64,000 nt of DNA from Chionis minor. Taxonomy: Eukaryota; Chordata; Aves; Charadriiformes; Chionididae. Numbering within the stretch: the first letter of the stretch is position 1; the number at the start of each line of letters is the position of its first letter. Under the pieces are notes generated by a model. That model worked only from the letters and a program-made list of their open reading frames with translations. It had not been told where the DNA came from and searched no databases. The stretch is from assembly GCA_013398295.1 (NCBI GenBank), contig VZSF01011224.1:1-64000 (forward strand), given 5' to 3'. Position numbers and translations under genes: made by a program. Shown piece after piece: positions 21,791-34,900 of this stretch.

Positions 21791-24700
21791 CCCAGACTGC
21801 AGGCTACAACACTGGCGTTATCGCTCGAGATGAAGGGGCTGATCAATTAGTTTAAACATTTCTAACGCTCTCTTGCTGAAAGCTTGCTTTCGCTTCTCCC
21901 CTTTTCTCTTTGAGTGTATTTCCTTTCCCATCAGTTTGTTTTAAAGTGCGATGTTTAGACATAACAGGCTGCGGGAGGAAGCTGGATGTTTCTTCTAATT
22001 CCTGTCCCCTGAGACTGGATTTGGCAGGGGTGCGACGACACAGATATTCGGTTTCGCTTTGCAAATATGTCGTGACAGAGTTAAAGACTTTCTCCCCTTC
22101 CTTGCTCACAGGCGTGCACGGATGAAATAGAAAAGGCACGTTGCAAACTTTTTTACAAGTTCAGGCAGTGCGTATTCTGTTATATTAAAATTAAAATATG
22201 CTTGAGTTAGACCAGAAAGCTACAGTACATGCCATCCCCATTGTGTAAATGTTACCAGCTAAACTTCAGAAGCGGCTTAAATTCTCCTCTCTGAATAGCT
22301 GTGCTCTTGCAGGGGAAAAGGCTTCAGTGCAGATGTTTCCCATTGGCAGAATGTGCAAAAAAAAGTTACGTCCCTAGTTAAGAAACTTTTCTGCTGTCAC
22401 TGCTTGGCGTTCCAAGCCCTTTGCAAAGCAGCCCTCAGCCTACCAGCAACTTTCTTCAGGCTGTTTTATTGTGCAGCAATCACAGGAGTTTTCAGGATGG
22501 CTCCGGGATACGGAGCGGTATCCACCTGTGGAAAATCGCAGCAAAGAAACACGGGATGTTTCTCTCAGCCATGAAGTTAACCCAGGTTGGGTTTTGAGTC
22601 TTCAGCACGCGCACAAATAACTCTGCCTCCTTTTAGATTCAGTTTCACTGTTTGATTTAAACAGATGTTAGTGTGTGTAATAATAAAAAATACCTAAACA
22701 CCAAGATATTTTAGAAGATGGTAGAGAAAGATGCTGGTTTAGCTACCTGGGAGTGTAGTGGGAAAACTATTTAGCATCTCTATAATCAGCTCATAAAGAT
22801 GACATTGCAGTGCTTTCAAATTTGTGCTGAATAGGGGCTGAGAATAATCGTTTTAGGGTTCCTACTTGGCAGTTTCATCTGTATTGAACCACCCACAGTG
22901 GTGGAATTTCCTTGGTCGGAAGCTGGAGAGCAGTTGGAAAACATAAAATGAAATATTAGCCTGAACTACTGCAAGAGCGAAGCATATAGGGGGAAACTAC
23001 GTCTTCAGCGTAGCGTGCTGGATGCTTGTTGCTGCAGGAAGGAATTTCACGTCATCGTAGTTCTGAGGGCAGGGTGATGTTGGAAAGCACCCCCAAAAAT
23101 GGGTCACTAATATGCAGGTTAATACCTCAGTCAGGTGATGATGAGGCTCAAGAGAACTTTAAGATTGTCTGCTCTCCAGTCCAATCCAGTGTGGTGTTTT
23201 GCGAGTGCTGGGGCAGGAGCGCAGAGATGAGAAAAACCTTCAGGAAAGCTTTAACGGTTTGGAAAAGCCACCAAGATTGCGAAGGGATGTTGGTGATGTA
23301 GGAGAGGACAATGCCTTTGTCTCTAGCAGGGTGATCTAATAGGGAAGCCATGCGTTTTGCTGGAAGCGCTGTCCTTCTGCAAGTTAAGCAGAGATCCCAA
23401 AATGCACGACTAGTAAAGTCCTCTGGATTTTTTTCCCCAGTAGTTTCACTCTGAAGTTCATTGTCTTTATCTTACTATACCTCTAACTTTCCTTCTGTTT
23501 TTTTTCCATTTTTTGCTCTTATGTTTATTTTAACCTTTTATCCTTTCTCCTCCTGAACTGTTTCATAATGTTCTTGGTGCTGTTTAAAACCACAGCGGTG
23601 TCCTTTCTTCGGGATCACAGCTCCGGTGGATGGAATGATTTAAGCAGATCAACCCGTCGCTTGGTTTGCAAAGCACTTTCTGTGAGCTGCTCCGGGAGCA
23701 CGTGTGTGTGTGTGCAGATGCACGTTTACTACGAATATCTGCAAATACACACACTGAGGAGGAAAAGTCCTGCTCCTAATCTGTAGTAATGCTGATGGAA
23801 GTTTGTTATTTCAAGGGATAGTTCGTAGGAATAACAATGTGCGGTTCTGAAATCAACCAGTCCCGGGTGTGCGCTGCTGAGGGGTTAGGCTGTATTAATT
23901 AAGACAGCGTTACACAGAGGTATGAGGGGCACCTCCTTCTTCTATTTTTGCTTCTGTATTTGCTAATCCTCTTCAAACCTGGGCTGTGCACATCAGTGTC
24001 CTGGTTCTGTGAGTGTACGCGTTGGCTGTGGTACCTTTTCTGGGGTCTTTATTCATCAACTAATTGTCATGAACTAATTGTGTATGTTTCACGGAAAGGG
24101 AAGGTGAATCGTACAGCTCTTGTTGCCGCTGCTGGTTTTACTAAGTACAAACAGTCCTTGGAGTCCTTGGCCATCGTAGTCGCATCCACTAGCTGCAAAT
24201 TAAAGAATTTATACTGCTAGGTTCAAAAAAAATCACTTTTTCTGTTTAATTGTCTTGGAAGTATATTTGGGAGTAAGTTCTGTTTCCTATTAAGAGTACA
24301 GCACAAGGTTTGTGGAACAGCCAGCTGGTGCTGGCCAGGAGCCTGAGAGTTGTCATGATCCACATCTCTGTTCATCTTCATTCTCCGACACCAGGCAAAG
24401 GAAAGCGATAAGGAAAACAAAAGAACTTCCCAAAATGAAGCGTATTTGAATTGCAACTGTGACGTGGAGAGAAGATGCTGCATGTGTCCATCTGATCCCC
24501 AGGCAAGCTTTTTTGCCGTCTAAGAATGCAGCAGGGGGCTAAAACTGAAAGCAAATGGGAATAGCTTCGGTTGAAGAAGTGGATCTGAGAAGCCTGGATT
24601 TGGAAGCTGTAAGAAGCGTTCAGCTGAACCCTTTCCCGAAACAGGCTGACCATGGATCTGGGTGTTTTGCCCTGTAAAAATTGCTGTGTGCGTGCAACTT

Positions 24701-25215
24701 TGGAAAGCAGCATACATCTAAACATTTGGATCTCATAGACCTCATCCAATAACCGTGCCAAGGGCTTTGGTTAGGCAACTTCCACAGACACTGATTTTTG
24801 TGGTGTTGGACTTGTAGCTGTCTTTTAAAAGAAAACACAGGCAAAGTGCTTTTTCTTTTCTGCTGTCCTAACTAGTGCGTTGGTCCGTTAGAGCTTCTCT
24901 TGTCTAGCTTTGATGGCAAGTAACATACATTCCTGGGCTGTATACGTCTCTTTTTGCTGTCTGCTGTAGTTTATCCTCACCAGCTGGCAAACACTCCAAA
25001 CTGTTTTCTGTTGCAGGTAGCCTGTACTTCAGCAAGCTTTTTAGGAGCAGGGGGGGGAAAAAAAAAAAAGGATAGTGTACGCAGGTATGTTTGAATGTGA
25101 AGTAGAGGCCAGAAGGTTCTTCAGTAATTATTAAATAATGTTGTTTATCTCTTGAATGAGATCTTATGGCTGGTGAAGTTGTGGCAAGTCTATAGCTTTG
25201 GATTGTGTTCGCTTA

Positions 25216-25388
25216 TAGAATCGTAGAATCACTTGGGTTGGGAGAGACCTTCAAGATCATCGAGTCCAACCATAAACCTATGCCAAAACCACCCCTAACC
25301 CATGTCCCTCAGCACCACGTCTGCCCGGCTTTTAAATACCTCCAGGGACGGCGATTCCACCACCTCCCTGGGCAACCTCTTCCAGTGC
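25216..25388 (-). mobile_element. CR1 LINE 3' fragment, antisense
   Basis: The reverse complement of the common CR1 3' end starts TAGAATCGTAGAATCACTTG and breaks off after CCTCCCTGGGCAACCTCTTC. It is about 170 bases long and highly similar to the copies at 16979 and 62297. Confidence 0.95.
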
Positions 25389-26444
25389 TTCCAATTTAAT
25401 AAAATATATGCTATGCTTCAGCTGTGCTGGGAGAGGGCACACCTGGGACTTTGCACTCTCTTTCCCTGCAGCATCCCAACACACGGGAAGCAGCAAATGG
25501 CATTTGGTAGCCTCCCTGATGGAAACAGCTGTTGAATGTGCTATTGGTTGCCCTTGGCCAGTTTGCAATAATGTGAAATTTGCTTCCTTAAGGTAGCGCT
25601 TGGCTCCCTGCTGGCAGGTTTCAGTTCCTGAGCAGTGGCAGCTCTCTAAAGTGACTTCTGAAAGTCCTACGCTGACCAGAGAGCTCCGGGAGCCCGGGTG
25701 AAAGGGATGAGCAAATGGCAACAGCTCAGTTCTAATGGCTCATTGGCACTGCCTCTGTTCTCCTCGGCTGTGGGGAGAAATCCAGAAGAAATGTGCTCCT
25801 CAGCGTGATCACTAGAGGATTATATTGCCATCCTTCTGGCTTGCAGAGGATTTGTAACGTATCAAAACGTTATGCTGAAATGATTTCTGCTGTCCTGCTT
25901 GTTCTGGGCTCTGCCTCGACTCCTATACAGCAGTTTACTGCAAGAAAAACCCTCTAGTTTTTTGGCTTAGATGTCCCTAGCAGCATTTCTTGTCATCCCA
26001 CTTCCATCTTCAGCGTGCTCTTTAGATTGCCTGAGCTGCCTCTCCTAAAAGTGGCTGTGTACTGACACCAGAAGGGGCTTGCCTGGCCCAGCGGGTGTAA
26101 TCTCAGCCCTGAGGAGGACATCCCAGTCACAGAACGCTCTACACGAGTTTTGTTATCGAGCCCGTGCCGTTCTGCGTTTCTCCAAGGCAGGTTCAGTTAG
26201 GCTGAAGTCAACCCGAAGGACGTCAGGGGATTTCTGGGGAGAGGGTTAAGAGTGATGGGGATTTTTCTGATCACCCCAACTTAACTGGGTCCATTCCTTG
26301 GCCACTGGGGTAAGTACTGGTCTTCCGTTGCTCCTGTAGCTAATGGGTCTTTGCTGTAGACTTGGATTTATTGCCATTGCTTGGGATATTTGGCCCTGCC
26401 CCTATTTTTATGTCTTGGTGTTTTCGGAGCGTGAACAAGACAAG

Positions 26445-26729
26445 ACAAGCAGGAAATGGCCAGGACAAGAGGAAGTGGCCTCAAGTTGTGCCAGGGGAGG
26501 TTTAGGTTGGATATTAGGAAAAACTTCTTTACTGAAAGGGTTATCAGGCATTGGCACAGGCTGCCCAGGGAGGTGGTGGAATCGCCGTCCCTGGAGGTAT
26601 TTAAAAGCTGGGCAGACGTGGTGCTGAGGGACATGGGTTAGGGGTGGGTTTGGTAGTGTAGGTTATGGTTGGACTCGATGATCTTGGAGGTCTCTTCCAA
26701 CCCAAATGATTCTATGGTTCTATGATTCT
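26445..26729 (+). mobile_element. CR1 LINE 3' fragment, sense
   Basis: It is the common type, beginning near AGGACAAGAGGAAGTGGCCT and ending in ATTCTATGGTTCTATGATTC, so the 8-base terminal repeat is present more than once. Confidence 0.95.
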
Positions 26730-26879
26730 CAGAGGGCTCTCATTTGTGGTTTACACCAGAGGTAGAATCAGTGGGGATTTAAGCTAGGAAAACGTTAGCC
26801 CTAGTGCCCACAGCAGGGCTGAGTCTCCTGGAACAACTGGAGAACGTATCCCAGCTCTCACCCAAGTGAGCAGTAGCGT

Positions 26880-27080
26880 TTCTCTTCGCTTTAATAGTGC
26901 TGGAGAGAGGCCGGTGCGAATTGCCCTGGCGTTGGCTGGAAGCTGCTTGGGCGGCAGCGGGAAATCCTCTTCCCGTGTCCCGTGGCTGTGCCAGCTGCGG
27001 GATGTGCGAGTGTGCCTGAGGAATGCGCTTTGGGCGACGGGGCATGGAATTGGACACGCAGGGCGTAGGATTCGGGCGGC
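26880..27080. promoter_or_regulatory. Small CpG-enriched patch
   Basis: Roughly 15-18 CpGs fall in 200 bases (GGCCGG, GGGCGGCAGCGGG, GGGCGACGGGG and so on) within CpG-poor surroundings. It could be an orphan CpG island or an alternative LOXL2 promoter. No exon structure is evident. Confidence 0.2.
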
Positions 27081-30000
27081 ACCGTCTCAAGTGGCTGAAT
27101 ACCAACTGTTTGGTGCTCCTGGCTGAGCCCCAGGTCTGCCAGCAGTGGTCAGAGCGCTAATTGTCTCTTCCTCCTCGTGGATGCCAAGCCAAACGGAGCG
27201 TTGCTGGATCTCCAGTCACAAAGGACTCGGATCGAGCACTCCAGACTTTCCTTTTGTTGTCTGCAGAAGGATGGGAGCAGGAAAGCTGGTGCTTCTGGTT
27301 TTGTCTGCACTGAGCTATTGTTTGGATGATTTGGTGAAATTAAAAAAGGGATCCTTGCTGGGAGGAGCAAGCTTTTGATTTGGGAAGATGAATAGCCTGT
27401 TAGTTTCACCTGGTGAATTCCCTAAAGAAGTAAAAGCTCAGTGTTTTGGTTTTTTTTTTGAAATGAAACCATTTCCCTGTAGCCCTGTGTCCATCTGTTC
27501 CTTTCAAGACTTAAGACCGGTGTCCTGAAAAGGGCTGAGTCAGCAGCTAGCAGGAGCATGCCTTAAAGCCTTAAATTACACATTAATGTGGTGATGGAGA
27601 ATCATCTCATGGCCTGAAGTACTGGATGGGGAGCCAGGAGTCCTGGATTATTTTCCTGGCTTCTCCACTGACTTGGTTCAATAGGTTTTTAGTCTTCTGT
27701 CTTGGATTCCTTTGAATGGGGAGAGCAAAATATATACTGTTAGGATTACGTCATTATTAATAAGTCTGGAGGCTATTAAAGAGAGGATGTGAGGGGAGGA
27801 ATGAGCCGTGCCATAAAGGGAGTAGCCAGCACAACCCAAAAAACCTCTTGCAAATCTGAGCCTGGATTTGTTCGACGGGAGTTCAGCGTGTGCAGCTTTC
27901 TTCGAGACTCGGGCAGAAAATGCATCCAAATCTTGGTCACAGCAGCAGAGGAGGGGGTTTACGTAAATATTTTCCTTATTAAATTTTCTTGTTGTGGCTT
28001 ATGGTGATGGGTGGCTTCCCTGGACGCTGCTGGTCACACTGGGCTCCTGAAGTTTCCTCGTTGTACCTGGGCTGCTGTTTCTTGCGGAGAAACGAAAATA
28101 CGCCCGCATTCAAATTCCACTGGAGTCTGCTTTTCCTGACATCGTGACTTGGTCTGAATAGTTCCTCTTAAGCACCTCAATAAACAGGACCTCTGGGTAT
28201 GGAAGGTTGTATTTCTGGGGCGATGCAAGCACTGTGAAAGCTTTGTCTCTCCACGTTTGAATTTGTAGCTATTTTGAAGCGGATGGTAATACGACCTGAA
28301 GGAAAAGCGGGCTGTGGTTGCTAGTACACACTGCAGTGTTGTCTCCTGAAGCACGTAGGATTGCTGCCGTTCTGATCTTACGGAGAATTCCTTCAGGACT
28401 CGCTTCCGCAGGTGGGATAGGACTAGAAGGGAGATTTCTGGATGTTTTTCCATGACCTTCCCCTGGGCCCTCGAGGAGGCCCTCCTGATCCTTGCAGGAT
28501 GCTGACAAAGATGGGATACGACGCTGTACGACCTGAGCCCAAAATGGGTGTGCCCTGTGTCACTCTCCTTAGCGAAGGTTTGGGATTGTGTTCATACAAG
28601 CTTGTTAAAATTCCTTTTTGCTAGTCACGCTTCCCTCTGTGGGGCAGGGGGCTCTCGGGCACCCTCATCCCCCCTCGCCAGGTTTAATTCAGGTAAATGG
28701 TGTTTTTTCTTAGTCTTGCCTGACTCCAAAGTCTCTAAGCTTTTTGGGGAGGAAAAGCAAACTTGCCTTTTGGAGTCTTGGGGCTCCTGGGGCGTCTGAC
28801 TCGGCAAGGCTTTGCCGAGAGTGAAAATTACACCGACTGTATTTACTGTGATTTAAATTGGTGTCTCCCCGACTAATCCTGGTATCAATTAAAGTAACCT
28901 GGAAGTCGGTTTTGATATCCCGGCCCCGGCCCGTGAGGTTTCCCAGTGCTGTGAGTTTTTGAAAGGCTCTGGCATCTTGCGGTGCTCTGTCTGCTTTCTT
29001 AATTAACACTTCAGGGAGTACCGCTCTCAGCTGGTAACTATTACATCCTGCCTCTGAATGGTTTCCCCAAATTGTTGTGTCTTTTGGCTGAAGTCCTTGG
29101 GTGAGACGACTTCGAGCTTTGGTTTGAATAGAAAGCAGTCCTGGAAACCAGGGCTGCGCGGATTTGAGCTATTCCTTGGCCTCTGATGGCCAAAGACCCC
29201 TATTAACCTGCGCCCTGAGCTGAGGGCTGGTCACTGTTTGCCTTGGCACGAGAGGCACAAGTGAAACACGCTGACCTGCTGGTTACGCTCTGTTTGTCGA
29301 TCCTTTTCTCCTGTAAAATGTTCTTATTTCGTTTGCTATTGAGTTTTCTGGAATATCATAAAACACAACTGGAACCTAGAAGGGGAATTTAGCGTATTCC
29401 GTTAATTACGCTGACGTGCCTTCTAATCTCTTGGGAGCTAGAGGTCCTTCAGGGCTTGACTGCAAGGCTGCTCACCACACGTTATCTGCCTTTGCCTTCT
29501 CAGATATCCGTCGTGTGGCTGCCCGCTGCACAGCCAGACCATCCAGATGCTGCAGAAGGTCCCAGCAGCGTCTAAACACAGCGCTGCATTCTTGTGCATG
29601 TGGGAAAGCTGTAATGACTTCTTTAGAAACCTGCCTGCGTAGCTTTCGGCTAAGTCAGGGCCCCGCTACCCCTCATCTTACATTTCGGAGAGAGATTGTG
29701 TCAGTCCAGTTTAGTTTTTCATTAATAATTTGCCGAGGCTTTTAAAATCCAATCCGTGCAGTAGCAAGAAACAACAGACGCATAAAGTGAAATAGGTCAA
29801 ACCAGATGTTTAAAGTAGATTAAAACTGAAAACCAGATTTTTTTTTTCCTAAAGACCACTAGGCTTCTGCTAGGCTTGAAGTCAGGCACCCCCCCTTTCA
29901 GTATTTTTACTTGTAACTAACATATGTTATTCTTCTCCGTTACAATCTGACCGAGGGGGTTCCTCAAATCTTTTTATAGCGTTCCTGACAATTGCTCTGC

Positions 30001-30683
30001 CCATGTGTTTATCCCCTGGGCTAAAAACCGTCTTGTATCCATGAAAACCATTGTAAGAGGCTTGTTTTGAAATCAGCGCTGGTAGGTATTGAAGTCAGGC
30101 ATGTCTGACTAGTCCTAATGGGCCTTGACTCGGGAGCCTTTTATTTTTGCAGAACACATGTATCCTGCCCTATGCGCTGCCTCCGCTTTGGGAATTCCCC
30201 TTTGCTGCTGGAGGGGAGCAGCCTTGGGAAAGCAGTTGTACTTTGTCTCTTCCCCTCCAACTCTCTCCGACGTGGGGCACAACTGTATTTTATTCCTCTC
30301 CCTCGGCTTCACCTCCCGACCTGCGAAAAAAACCCCAAAATTGAGAAATACTGCGTTTCCATAGCAGTGTTTCTTTGACTGACTGGTGAAAACTCAGAAA
30401 TCTCAGTCTTGTGAAACCCATGCGAAAGTACGTGGCTCCTTGAAAGCAAATGTTTATTTTCGAAGAATCTTTTGCCGCAAGTTTCCCTGCGACCCCGCTC
30501 TGATTTAGTTAGACCTTTTATAAAGTTTCCCCTTGCTTTTCCCATTTCCTTCCCTGATGTCCAGTGCCGGACTTTTAACCCCCGTGCTTTCCATTTCATT
30601 TGTCTATTCCTTAGGGAAATGCTTTTCATCCGCAGGTCTCAAAGCACGTCAGTAGGAAGCTCGTGCTCACCAGCCCTGTTTAA

Positions 30684-30785
30684 CACGAGGGGAAATTGAG
30701 GCACGACCCTGGAAGGGACCTGCCTGAGGTCACGCAGCAGGTCGGTGTCAGAGCTGGCGTTTGAACTGATGTCTCTTGAATTTCA
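30684..30785 (+). mobile_element. MIR-like SINE remnant
   Basis: The order of motifs follows the MIR core: GGGGAAATTGAGGCACGA, then GACCTGCCTGAGGTCACGCA, then GTCAGAGCTGGCGTTTGAAC. MIRs are ancient amniote SINEs. The copy is diverged, and the call rests on recognising the core pattern. Confidence 0.6.
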
Positions 30786-31970
30786 GGCTGGTTGCCTGGG
30801 ATTTGCTCCATCTCCTCATTAAGCAGCTCAAAAGGCTGGTTAGTGTGTTTCGCTGTGTCTTCATATGAGCATGTGATCTTCTTGTCTTTTTTTAGGGATA
30901 GCTAAGACTTTGCAAAAATACCGGAGGATTTTAGCTTCTAGACATCTGGCTTTGGAGCCAAGTTTTTCCCCTTCTCCCTTCCCTTTGGTGGTTGCCAGGA
31001 AATAATGGAGCTTTAAAAGGCTGGGGAGGTTTTTTCCCCCCACTGTTTTCTGGCATTGCTTCATTTGGAAACTATTCAACCATCAACCCCCACGTGTGCT
31101 GCTTGACTGCTCCATGTGCCGGCTGCCTCAACGAAGGCTGGGGAGTATGTGAGTGAGAAGTGGGCGGAAAAGGACCAGGATTTTAAACTCTGCGCAGCAT
31201 CTGGATGAAATTCCTCTCGCGAGTCAAAAATATGTGGCTTCATACCTTAAATGAGTAGTTTATTTAAGAGGATGTGGCACTTGTGTCACAAGCAAGTCCC
31301 TATCCAGACTCCGCAGCCGAAAACTGGAGACCATCAGCCACTATTCCGTGGGTCAGTCGGGATTAGCCAAGACTACTCCTGCAAAGTGTCCATACAGTAA
31401 CGTATGTTGATTTTCTACAGATGAAACCAGACATGCAGTGACAGAAATAAGTCTTCTAGCATCGTATTGGGAAAACAGACTTCAATATAAATCCCTTACT
31501 TCTGACCACGTTATAATACATTTCATTACCCTTCTGGTTTTCCACTGTTTAAGTGATGATTTTTGGCTTCTTTATCGAAGGAGGCATGGGCAAAAAAAGG
31601 GTTAAGTTCTGTCCTGGTAGGATTTGAACCAGGCTTGGCTGTAGCTTGCTGGGGAACTACTAGCTTTACAGAGAAACAGGAAAATCAATTGCTAGCGTTT
31701 GTGACCTGTAGAGTTTTGCCCTGGAAAAAAATATTTTTCCAGCTAAAACTACGTAGCAAGTTGGCCTGAAGTTAGAAATGCTGGGGTTTTTTTTTTCTGC
31801 AGGGAGGGGGTGGGCGTTTTGTTCTTCCATCTCACAGATAATTTATTTGACTTTGGGTTTTACAGGTGGCGTCGTACATGGTCTTTTCCACAGCTTTACC
31901 CCCTGCTGAAGGAAGAGATGTAAAGTCCGTGTCGTTACCAAGCTGTACTCAAACTTTCCTTTCCTTTCAG

Positions 31971-34900
31971 GACAGCCACGCAGTACCTACCTGCACTGAC
32001 TGGCAGCTGCTAGCAGAGGACTTGGCTCTGAGAACTGTGAGCACTGAAAATGGGAAGATTCCTGGGTTTTATGCATAACCACTGTTTCATCACGCTGTTC
32101 TTCCTCTCCCTGAGCCCGCTGGGCCTTGCCCAGTACGAACACTGGCCCTACCTCCCCGGTTACCCCGAGCCACCCCCACAAGTCTACCAGTCCCCCCAGA
32201 GGCCGGCCAACGTGCCCAAAATCCAGCTGCGGCTCGCGGGGCAGAAGAGAAAACACAACGAAGGCAGGGTGGAGGTGTTCTACAGCGGCGAGTGGGGCAC
32301 GGTGTGCGACGATGACTTCTCCATCCACGCGGCGCACGTGGTCTGCAGGGAGCTGGGCTACGTGGAGGCGGTGTCTTGGCTCCCCAGCTCAAAGTATGGA
32401 AAAGGAGAAGGTAAGGTAACTCCAGAGCGCTGGTGGCGTACTAGCAGTCTCCCCAACCTCCAGTAAATCTCAACCTGTCAATCAGATTAAAGATGGAGCG
32501 ATATTTCCTGCAAATGTAACCTAAATAGCTTCTGGATGAAGCAGCGCCTCTTTAAATCAGGCTTGCACTAGATTAAACAGTTAAAATAATCACTCTTTGC
32601 TTGTTTTGACTAAAGCAAGTTACGGAACGATGAGATAAAGAGCTGAAGGACCAGATCCTGGTGCGTGAACTCTGGCAGGGGGGATGCTTGGGAGCAGCAG
32701 GCGGTGGATGAGGGTAGGAGGCTCTTCAGCAGCCAGTGTGGCTCATCAAAAGACAAGCTGCACCCACAAATGCAATGTATAGATGGTCCATTTTCCTATT
32801 TGTGTTTCCGTTGCCTTGCGGTGAGGCAAATAGGGCCTCTAAACACTCCTTCCTCCTATTTTTTTTTTTAACTCTGAACTGTTTAGGCTTTAAACAAACT
32901 GCCTGTGCGGTGCTGTATAAATCTGTCTTTTCCCTGTCAGCCTCTCTAGGGACATATGTATTATATTCTGCAATGCAAACCAGCCTGTAAAACCCTAAAG
33001 GAGCTTGCACACTTTGTGTCCTGTATAGGACTATATTTATAATAATCTTCTTGGACGTTTGCAGGCTGTTCCTGGTGAGGAAAAGCTATTCCCCCTCACC
33101 CCAAATTGTACATCCTTTCCTTACTCTTTGAAATTGTACATGAATGACGTGCGGGCAATTGGGGATGGCACCTTATCACCCCCTCGTTCCCAAATATGTG
33201 CTGAGCAACGGCTTTGAAAAGGGCATGTTTGCGTGTTATAGCAGTGAACGCTTAAAATCACAATGCTTGAGAAAAGAATAGGTCTGTAATATTACATATT
33301 ATATACATATTATATATATCAACAGATTTAATTGTCTTTTGACAGGCTGTTAGTTAAATGTTGACCTACAGAGAATTTTTTTCTGCAAACATTGAAGCCT
33401 GGCACACTGTTGGTGTAACCCACAGACAGATTATTTCCACTGTGGCAGGGATAAACGTGCTGTGTGTCTGTTACTTAGCACCACTCGTTAGTGCTCACAC
33501 CTATAAACTTGCCCGTAAAAGAGCAAAGCAGGCCTTAACAGCGACTTGACTGAAACGTGAAACCTTCAATGTTGTCCCAGGCTGTGGACTTTGGCTCTTG
33601 GGGTAGAGTAGGAGATTTCCGAGCGAGAAAGAAGCCATGACAGTAGAAAACAACCCAGAAACCCATTTCCACGCGGTGCAACGGGAGTGAGTCTTCTCCG
33701 CACGCCAGGATAGCGCTGGGCGAATCCCGTGCGGGGAATATCGTGCCTTCCTCAAAGCGCAGAGCCAGGCTTTGCGGGAATTCCTCCTGCTCTCCTGTTT
33801 GGGGAGCACGGCGAGGGCTGGCAGATCCCTCCTCTGGGGATTGACCAAGTGAACTTGTTCGAGCTGCTGGGACAGCCAAGGGAAACAGCTACAGAGTCTC
33901 CCGGTGGCTCTGAAGGTCGGGCAGTCCTTTCTGTCCAAAGGACGTGTTATTCTTCAGACAAGCAAAGCGTTTGGGATCCTAAAATATGGAAATTGCTTGT
34001 CGGCCCTTGCTCCCTACGATTTAGGGGACAAATCTCAGGGGAGCAGCATGTGCCCAGCACGTTTCCAACGGGAAAACAGGCGCTTTGAAAAGGTGAATCT
34101 CAGCGATGCTGTTGGGTCTTCTGCTCTCAGCTGCTCCTGGGAAAATATGACCTAAAGTTTGGAGGTGACACCTATTGATTTTTGTCTGCTCATCTTAAAA
34201 GTGAGGAATCACGTTCTGAGGAAAGTGATTTTTTTTTCTAATTTTTTTAAAAAAAATTTATATATGCACACTCATGTATGCACACACACAGTTTTTGCTG
34301 GAGGGAAAATGGTAATTACAGTCTGGAAACTGGAGCTGGCAATTTGTTTTCAAAGAGCACCCAAATACCAGGAGGTTCCAGTCAATAGTGGCTTGTTACA
34401 GCTTTTGCAAAAATCTGCTTTTAAGAAGTTAGGCTGTTTAATCAAGACTTTGAGCTGTCTCGTAAAAGAGATTTAATGAGGATTTGATAAAGGAGAAACG
34501 AGGTAAAGAGAAGCCCTAATTACAGAAGGGGTGATTCGGTGAGTATGATTAGAGGGCAGGGTCTAATCAGCCGAAGGGAGGGGACCCGGTGACACTGTGT
34601 GCTCTGAAGTGGCTGTCATCAGAGGAGGTCAGTTATCCCTGTGAGCAGCTTCTGGCGGGTGGTATATTTTTATTGCCATGCAGATAAGGGAAAGGGAAAG
34701 AGTAATTTCCAGTTAGTAAGTACTTGAGGTGGATGGTTGATGTTCCTTAGCTGTTTTATTCAAGCTTATTTGAGCAGTAATCTCTTCCCCTGACAGAGAG
34801 CACAGCAGCCTTGCTTGCTTTGCTATGGCTTATCAGTGCAGTCTAGGTTTGTCCTCTGAGTCTCAGTTCTATTTTCTTTCCCCCTTCAGGGAAAATTTGG

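Larger units (their letters stand above)
9561..31970. other. Intergenic region and probable LOXL2 upstream/first intron, no coding exons found
   Basis: No exon of a recognisable protein was found on either strand in these 22 kb. The region contains six CR1 fragments (listed separately), one MIR-like remnant, several simple repeats and two CpG-enriched patches (21540-21790, 26880-27080). LOXL2 in mammals has a non-coding first exon far upstream of its start codon, so some of this is probably LOXL2 promoter and intron 1. I could not fix its position. Open frames here are of chance length and show no family signature. Confidence 0.6.

Noticed and set aside
31615..31640. A tRNA T-arm-like string (GGATTTGAACCAGG)
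   Set aside because: No A-box or acceptor stem pairs with it. It is more likely chance or a scrap of an old SINE.
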